NCBI RefSeq assembly: GCF_036206005.1
Contig: NZ_CP108143.1
Span: 124,001-188,000 of the forward strand
From: Streptomyces sp. NBC_00178
GTDB taxonomy: Bacteria; Actinomycetota; Actinomycetes; Streptomycetales; Streptomycetaceae
Reading direction: 5' to 3'
DNA length: 64,000 bases
This document shows, in pieces, positions 60,901-64,000 of the stretch. Made by a program: the position numbers and the translations under genes. The stretch's first letter is position 1, and each line of letters starts with the position of its first letter. The notes beneath the pieces were generated by a model that searched no databases, was not told the DNA's origin, and worked only from the letters and a program-made list of their open reading frames with translations.

Positions 60901-61363
60901 CCGCGCCGATGGGGGCGTCGGTGTCGTTCATGTCGAAGTAGTCGCCGTTGATGGCGGCGATCGCGCCGGTCCGGGCTGCCTGTTCGGTCACCTTCGATTT
61001 GCCGGTGACCGTGCCGGACGTGATGTGGTCCACCCGCAGGCGGTCTTCGGCCAGATCGGCGACGAGCACCTGCCCACGGACCCATCCATCGGTACCGAAG
61101 CGGTCGAAGCGCGTGAGGTCCAGGCCGGGCGCGACGGGTGTGCGGGTCTCGTCGGTCACGAGCGAGCGACCGGGGGTGCTGGGGATCAGGTTGTGGTTCC
61201 GCTCGGGCGAGGGTGCCGCCAACGGGATTGCGGGACCGAGGGCCTGAGCGGTCGTCATCATGCCCGCTCCGATGCTGAGCGAGGTCGCCAGGGCGAGGAC
61301 GACGACGCTGCGCCGCACGGCGGATCGCGCTCGGGGACGGTTGGGATCAAGAGGGAGCGCCAC
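57902..61363 (-). CDS. secreted phosphodiester glycosidase fused to a calcineurin-like phosphoesterase
   Basis: An 1153-residue exported protein. The GTG start (61363, after AAGGAAG) gives a basic head and a signal helix (SVVVLALATSLSIGAGMMTTA). Residues about 80-440 form the NAGPA (phosphodiester glycosidase) domain: GAIAAINGDYFDMNDTDAPIG, VDNGTVRRFTEGD and LNMDGGGSTTMAARLPGE. A run of Ig-like beta domains follows (about 440-780). Then comes a metallophosphoesterase with RVAVMSDAQFVARDPDS, LVINGDLVDEG, YVPGNHEAMGP, VFEHHPTQDPL and FVAGHVGAF, and a final Big-type domain. It should remove phospho-linked sugars outside the cell, perhaps from teichoic acids or phosphoglycans. No close partner gene. 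Confidence 0.88.
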   Translation of the reverse strand: MALPLDPNRPRARSAVRRSVVVLALATSLSIGAGMMTTAQALGPAIPLAAPSPERNHNLIPSTPGRSLVTDETRTPVAPGLDLTRFDRFGTDGWVRGQVLVADLAEDRLRVDHITSGTVTGKSKVTEQAARTGAIAAINGDYFDMNDTDAPIGAAVSRKAGMVNSATEGRAQSVAIGADGLGGLAQVFLEGEVTLPGSGPLKLSGVNTPQLTRDGIGLFTDVWGPAPHTKPVTGAERVTEVRMRGGRVTEVRHAAGSDPIPAGTSVLLGREAGADSLAVLRVGDAVSVAYRPRADFGKVAVAVGGGQVLVDNGTVRRFTEGDTVTATSRTAVGFSADGRTMFMVAIDGKQTDSRGMDLNELGDLMKGLGAANALNMDGGGSTTMAARLPGEATTGLISSPSDGSERQVANGLGLFAAPGSGAVHGFRVRPALTADGSDKLFPHLHRTVRALAHDETYAPVPAGRLRWKDSGKVSVTPSGSGTALVTGRRPGVTRVKVSGGHGAAGEAALTVLAPAVRIAPSSSVIALDGVQDTARLTVTGYDGLGDSAPVDASDVKIAGGDGVVSLQPAGDATFTLRGLKDAASTTLRLTVGRMTTQVAVTVGLAENTFADLTDAASWTSADDRAPGGSVAPAFGHDGTPGLRLGYDFTRSTATRGQYAVPPQAIPLPGQPQAVTMWIDGDGNGSWPRLQYRTAAGVTANLDGPMITWTGWRKVEFPVPVGTPYPLTLQRVRLLETSAARSYTGEVTISDLRVKVAPDVELPAGPRLTDPVVVTDGTVDGRPLRVAVMSDAQFVARDPDSPLVEAARRTLAEIARTKPDALVINGDLVDEGAPADFALARTLLDEFDRRTGWKVPWHYVPGNHEAMGPGSTVNFEAAFGDTTSVFDVEHTRFITLDSSSGTLRGGGFAQLQLLHDQLKAARNDRSVSGVVVFEHHPTQDPLPDKASQLGDRKEAELVEKWLSDFRAGAHKSAAFVAGHVGAFAATTVDGVPYLVNGNSGKNPASTPDNGGFTGWTMLGIDPRKGRIDDRFDVPARDAQRWLQVEMHARTDSVNLTAPDRLAVGDQARAAATLTQDGTRTVPVAWPVGADWSGIRAKITSSTAGTDASRAAASVISYDPATGLVTALRPGTAILRVTVNGTAAQRTITVTRRLS

Positions 61364-61601
61364 GGGGTGACTTCCTTCGAAGCTGTAGGGAGTGGGGCAC
61401 TCCGAGTGGACGCGCGGCTCATGTCCTGGCACCGCGTCTCGCATGATCACAAGGGAGGCGCGAGATGAACACTGGCTGACATCCAGCGTGTGAGGGCCGC
61501 TCATGCTGTAGAGGAGAGGCCCCCCTTCTCGGCCTCCGGAGCCAGGCTGCCCACCGCTTCCTGCGCGCCCGTTCGAGAAGGCGGCGAGGTGACGCATCAA
61601 G

Positions 61602-62795
61602 TCACCGGGATGGCCCGGTGGACACAGCGTCGGCGCGTAGAGCACGCATCGCGAAGGCACCGGCGAGGGGCCCGGGCGCGAGCAGGAGGAAGGCGTACTG
61701 CCAGTCGACGACTTCGGCCAGAAGGGGGGTGAGCTGGATGGTGACGACGGTGAGGGCAAACCCGATCGCGGTCTGGGCGGTCAGGGCGGTTCCCACGTAC
61801 CGCTGATCGGCGACCTCGCTGAGGGTGGTGGAGAAGACCCCGGAGTCCGCGATCACGGCGGCGCCCCACAGCGTGCAGAAGGCCAGGAGGACCGCGGGCG
61901 AGGAATGGAAGAGGAACGGGGAGAGCAGGCAGCACACGCCGCTGACGAGGAGCGCGACCAGGGCGGCCGGCGGGCGGCCGTACCGGTCGGCGCCCCAGCC
62001 GCCGAGCAGACAGCCGACCACTCCGCCGATCCCCATGGTGAGGAACACCGCGATCTCGACCGAGCCGGGCAGCTCTTCGGCAGCTCTCGTGGCCAGCAGG
62101 AACGACGGGATCCAGGTCCACAGGGCGTAGAGCTCCCACATGTGGCCGAAGTAGCCGAGGTTCGTCAGGCGCGGCCCGCGTTCGGTGAACATCGTCAGCG
62201 CGTAGCGAGGGTTGCGGATCGTGGCGGCAGGCGCCACATGCGGACCGAGCCGGACGAGGAGCAGGCAGATCGCGGAACCCAGCAGACCGGCGGCCGCAGC
62301 CGCGAGCAGGACGCCCCGCCACGGCAGCGAACCCACGCCGGCGATGAGATGGGGAAGCGTGGAGCCTAGGGTGAGCGCGGCGATGAGGATGCCCATCGTG
62401 AGCCCGCGCCCTGAGCGTGCGGCCCAGGAGGCCATGAGTTTCATTCCGACGGGGTAGACGCCGGCCAGGAACACACCGGTCAGGAAGCGCAGCGGGATGG
62501 CGAGGGCGAGTCCGTGCACCGATACGGCCAGCACGACGGTGCAGGCGGCTGCGGCGGCCGCGCAGGCGGAGAGAAGGCGCGGGGCCGGAATCCGGTCCGC
62601 CAGGTTCAGGGTGGTCGACGTGAGTGCCCCGGCGACGAAGCCGAACTGCACGGAGGCGGTCAGCCATACGGCCCCGCCGGAGGTGAGTCCCCATTCGTTC
62701 CGCAGACTCGGCACGACAGCCGACATGGAGAACCACACGGCGAGACCGAGCACCTGCACGGTTGCGATCGCGCCGCGCTGCACACCGACGTTCAA
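61602..62795 (-). CDS. MFS transporter, CynX/NimT-like
   Basis: About 397 residues with 12 predicted helices. The first loop after helix 2 has LADRIPAPRLL, helix 4 begins IPLRFLTGVFLAGVYPVGMKLMASW (the R-x-x-x-G motif), and the central loop is followed by GGWGADRYGRPPAAL (MFS signature). The preferred start is TTG at 62795, which has GGGGAAA five bases ahead; an upstream ATG at 62855 would add 20 unlikely residues. It could export the neighbouring cluster's product, or import an organic anion. No regulator adjoins it. Confidence 0.82.
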   Translation of the reverse strand: MNVGVQRGAIATVQVLGLAVWFSMSAVVPSLRNEWGLTSGGAVWLTASVQFGFVAGALTSTTLNLADRIPAPRLLSACAAAAAACTVVLAVSVHGLALAIPLRFLTGVFLAGVYPVGMKLMASWAARSGRGLTMGILIAALTLGSTLPHLIAGVGSLPWRGVLLAAAAAGLLGSAICLLLVRLGPHVAPAATIRNPRYALTMFTERGPRLTNLGYFGHMWELYALWTWIPSFLLATRAAEELPGSVEIAVFLTMGIGGVVGCLLGGWGADRYGRPPAALVALLVSGVCCLLSPFLFHSSPAVLLAFCTLWGAAVIADSGVFSTTLSEVADQRYVGTALTAQTAIGFALTVVTIQLTPLLAEVVDWQYAFLLLAPGPLAGAFAMRALRADAVSTGPSR

Positions 62796-62923
62796 AGTTG
62801 TTTCCCCGCATACCTCGTGGTTGCTCCGGACCACCCCGCACGGTAGCCGAGCCACGCCGCATCAAGTCGGGTGCGGGGGGCTGCGCCCTGCCACGCGTTC
62901 TCGTCCTGCCCGTCCCTGCGGGT

Positions 62924-62986
62924 TGCGGGCTGCGGGCTGCGGGCTGCGGGCTGCGGGCTGCGGGCTGCGGGCTGCGGGCTGCGGGC
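62924..62986. repeat. nine perfect copies of the heptamer TGCGGGC
   Basis: A TGCGGGC tract of 63 bases, preceded by one variant copy (62917-62923). It lies 130 bases upstream of the MFS start and beyond the right yceI copy's end. Heptamer arrays slip easily during replication, so length probably varies between strains. Confidence 0.85.
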
Positions 62987-63142
62987 TGCCCAGACGATCA
63001 CGGTCGTGGGTGCCGGGGCACGGAGCCCGCATCAGCATCATCGTCGAGTTCTTCGCCCGGAGTGATCCACATGGATCTGGCGGAGCCGTCAGCAGCGCCC
63101 GGCGCCGAGGCCAGCGTGTCTACTGCTGGGTCGCGTAGGGAT

Positions 63143-64000
63143 CGGGGCTCCCCGGGTGGTGTGCGACACCCACCACCCTCAGGGAGCACGGCCCGGCAGG
63201 CAGGTCCGGGCCGGTCCAGGTGCTCCGGCCGGTTCGCATGCTCCGGCCGGTTGGGTGCTCCGGCCGGTCTGTGTACGCCGGCCGGTTCGGTGCTTCGGCC
63301 GGTTCAGGTTCCGCCGGCCGGTTGGGTGCTCCGGTCGGTTCAGGCCTGCCGGATCGCGGAGATGTCGAAGGTGAGCTTGATCTTGTCACTGATCAGCACA
63401 CCCCCACCCTCCAGCGCCGCGTTGTAGGTCAGACCCCAGTCACTACGGTTGACCGTCGCCGAACCATCGAAACCGACCCGCACATTACCCATCGGGTCCA
63501 CAACCTCACCGTTCAGCGTCAGCTCCAACGACACCGGACGACTCACACCCTTGATCGTCAGCTCACCATCCATCCGGAACGTGTCCTCATCCACCCGCTC
63601 CGCACCCGTACTCCGAAAGACCATCTCCGGAAACTCCTCCACCGCGAAGAAATCACCGTTCAACAGGTGCTCATCACGACCGGCCAGCGCCGTATCGATA
63701 CTCGCAACCTTGATCACGACCTCCGCCGTCGACGCCGACGGCTCCGAACCATCCAGACGCAGCCGACCGTCATACTCCGTGAAACGCCCACGCATCGTCG
63801 TGACCTTCGCATACTTCAACGAAAACCCGATCTCGCTGTGCGTCGAATCGATCACGTAGTCACCCGTCAGATGCGACAGACTCGAACCCGACACACCAGC
63901 AGAAACACCAGCCACGACAGGAGCGACAACAGCAGCACTCCTACGGTTGAACAGACCCATGACGTACTCCTCCAAAGAGATGACAATTGCTGCACTTGTC
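63143..64000. repeat. right copy of the long direct repeat (runs off the window)
   Basis: Matches 35030-35868 in the same orientation. It is 16 bases longer in the CCGGCCGGTT-unit run, and differs at two bases in the gene and about three in the leader. The copy continues to the last base of the window, so its right limit is unknown. Confidence 0.9.
63340..63960 (-). CDS. YceI-family protein, copy 2
   Basis: A 206-residue protein identical to copy 1 except for one residue (SGSSLSHL instead of SGSGLSHL). It has the same ribosome-binding site and the same GGT/CGT-rich codon use. Both copies look intact and functional. The near-absence of synonymous change points to a recent duplication or gene conversion. 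Confidence 0.88.
   Translation of the reverse strand: MGLFNRRSAAVVAPVVAGVSAGVSGSSLSHLTGDYVIDSTHSEIGFSLKYAKVTTMRGRFTEYDGRLRLDGSEPSASTAEVVIKVASIDTALAGRDEHLLNGDFFAVEEFPEMVFRSTGAERVDEDTFRMDGELTIKGVSRPVSLELTLNGEVVDPMGNVRVGFDGSATVNRSDWGLTYNAALEGGGVLISDKIKLTFDISAIRQA

Noticed and set aside
1..64000. CRISPR arrays, rRNA genes, transposases or integrases
   Set aside because: None found. Repeats present are simple tandem arrays without spacers, and no reading frame shows a transposase or integrase motif.

Overview
The window is high-GC actinobacterial DNA, almost certainly from a Streptomyces chromosome. The signs are strong G/C bias at third codon positions, frequent GTG starts, Tat and lipoprotein signals, a gamma-butyrolactone-receptor-like regulator, VanR/VanS/VanJ proteins of the S. 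coelicolor type, and a hybrid NRPS-PKS gene cluster. It reads as an accessory region: a mosaic of small units with many regulators, several broken genes and a near-identical duplicated gene.

Layout. 1-5.6 kb: the tail of a sensor kinase with its GerMN-type lipoprotein, a Tat-exported PhoD phosphatase with a long C-terminal extension, and two poorly known genes. 5.9-13.9 kb: a VOC protein, a degenerate tRNA-Ala-like element, an APC permease, a HAD phosphatase, a ScbR/ArpA-type TetR regulator, an ABM monooxygenase, a ParB-like protein and a DinB protein. 13.9-16.1 kb: a head-to-head scar of two 5'-truncated genes (MMPL transporter and LuxR regulator), a secreted pentapeptide-repeat protein and an alpha/beta hydrolase.

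16.2-23.7 kb: a nine-gene operon matching the little-studied EF_0829-EF_0839/AHA_3910-3917 cassette (amidohydrolase, PRD protein, SFCGS protein, DUF4312, DUF4311, DUF4310, SelA-like PLP enzyme, KDPG-type aldolase). It has its own HPr-like phosphocarrier and a divergent IclR regulator. This is the best candidate for an undescribed system: possibly a PTS-linked uptake and breakdown route for an N-acylated amino-sugar acid.

23.8-34.8 kb: a plastocyanin homologue with Ser in place of the copper-ligand Cys, an orphan SEDS protein, a DUF308/TetR pair with twin operators, a ComB-like phosphatase, an ArsR/SRPBCC pair (the latter frameshifted), an overlapping vanR-vanS-vanJ operon without vanHAX, a maleylpyruvate-isomerase-like protein and a STAS protein.

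35.0-64.0 kb: two near-identical, directly oriented copies of a yceI-type gene and its downstream DNA bracket about 28 kb. Between them lie a frameshifted solute-binding protein, a 1331-aa NRPS (C-A-T-TE), a 3130-aa NRPS-PKS (A-T-C-A-T-KS-KR-T-TE, no acyltransferase) and a TauD-type dioxygenase. A nucleotidyltransferase, a Gtf-like glycosyltransferase, a DUF3152 protein, a large secreted phosphodiester glycosidase/phosphoesterase and an MFS exporter follow. The assembly line (Val/Ile-like residue, Pro, one ketide extension with ketoreduction, an Fe/2OG hydroxylase) fits the detoxin/rimosamide family. That assignment is inferred from domain order and my reading of the specificity residues, not from a database match.
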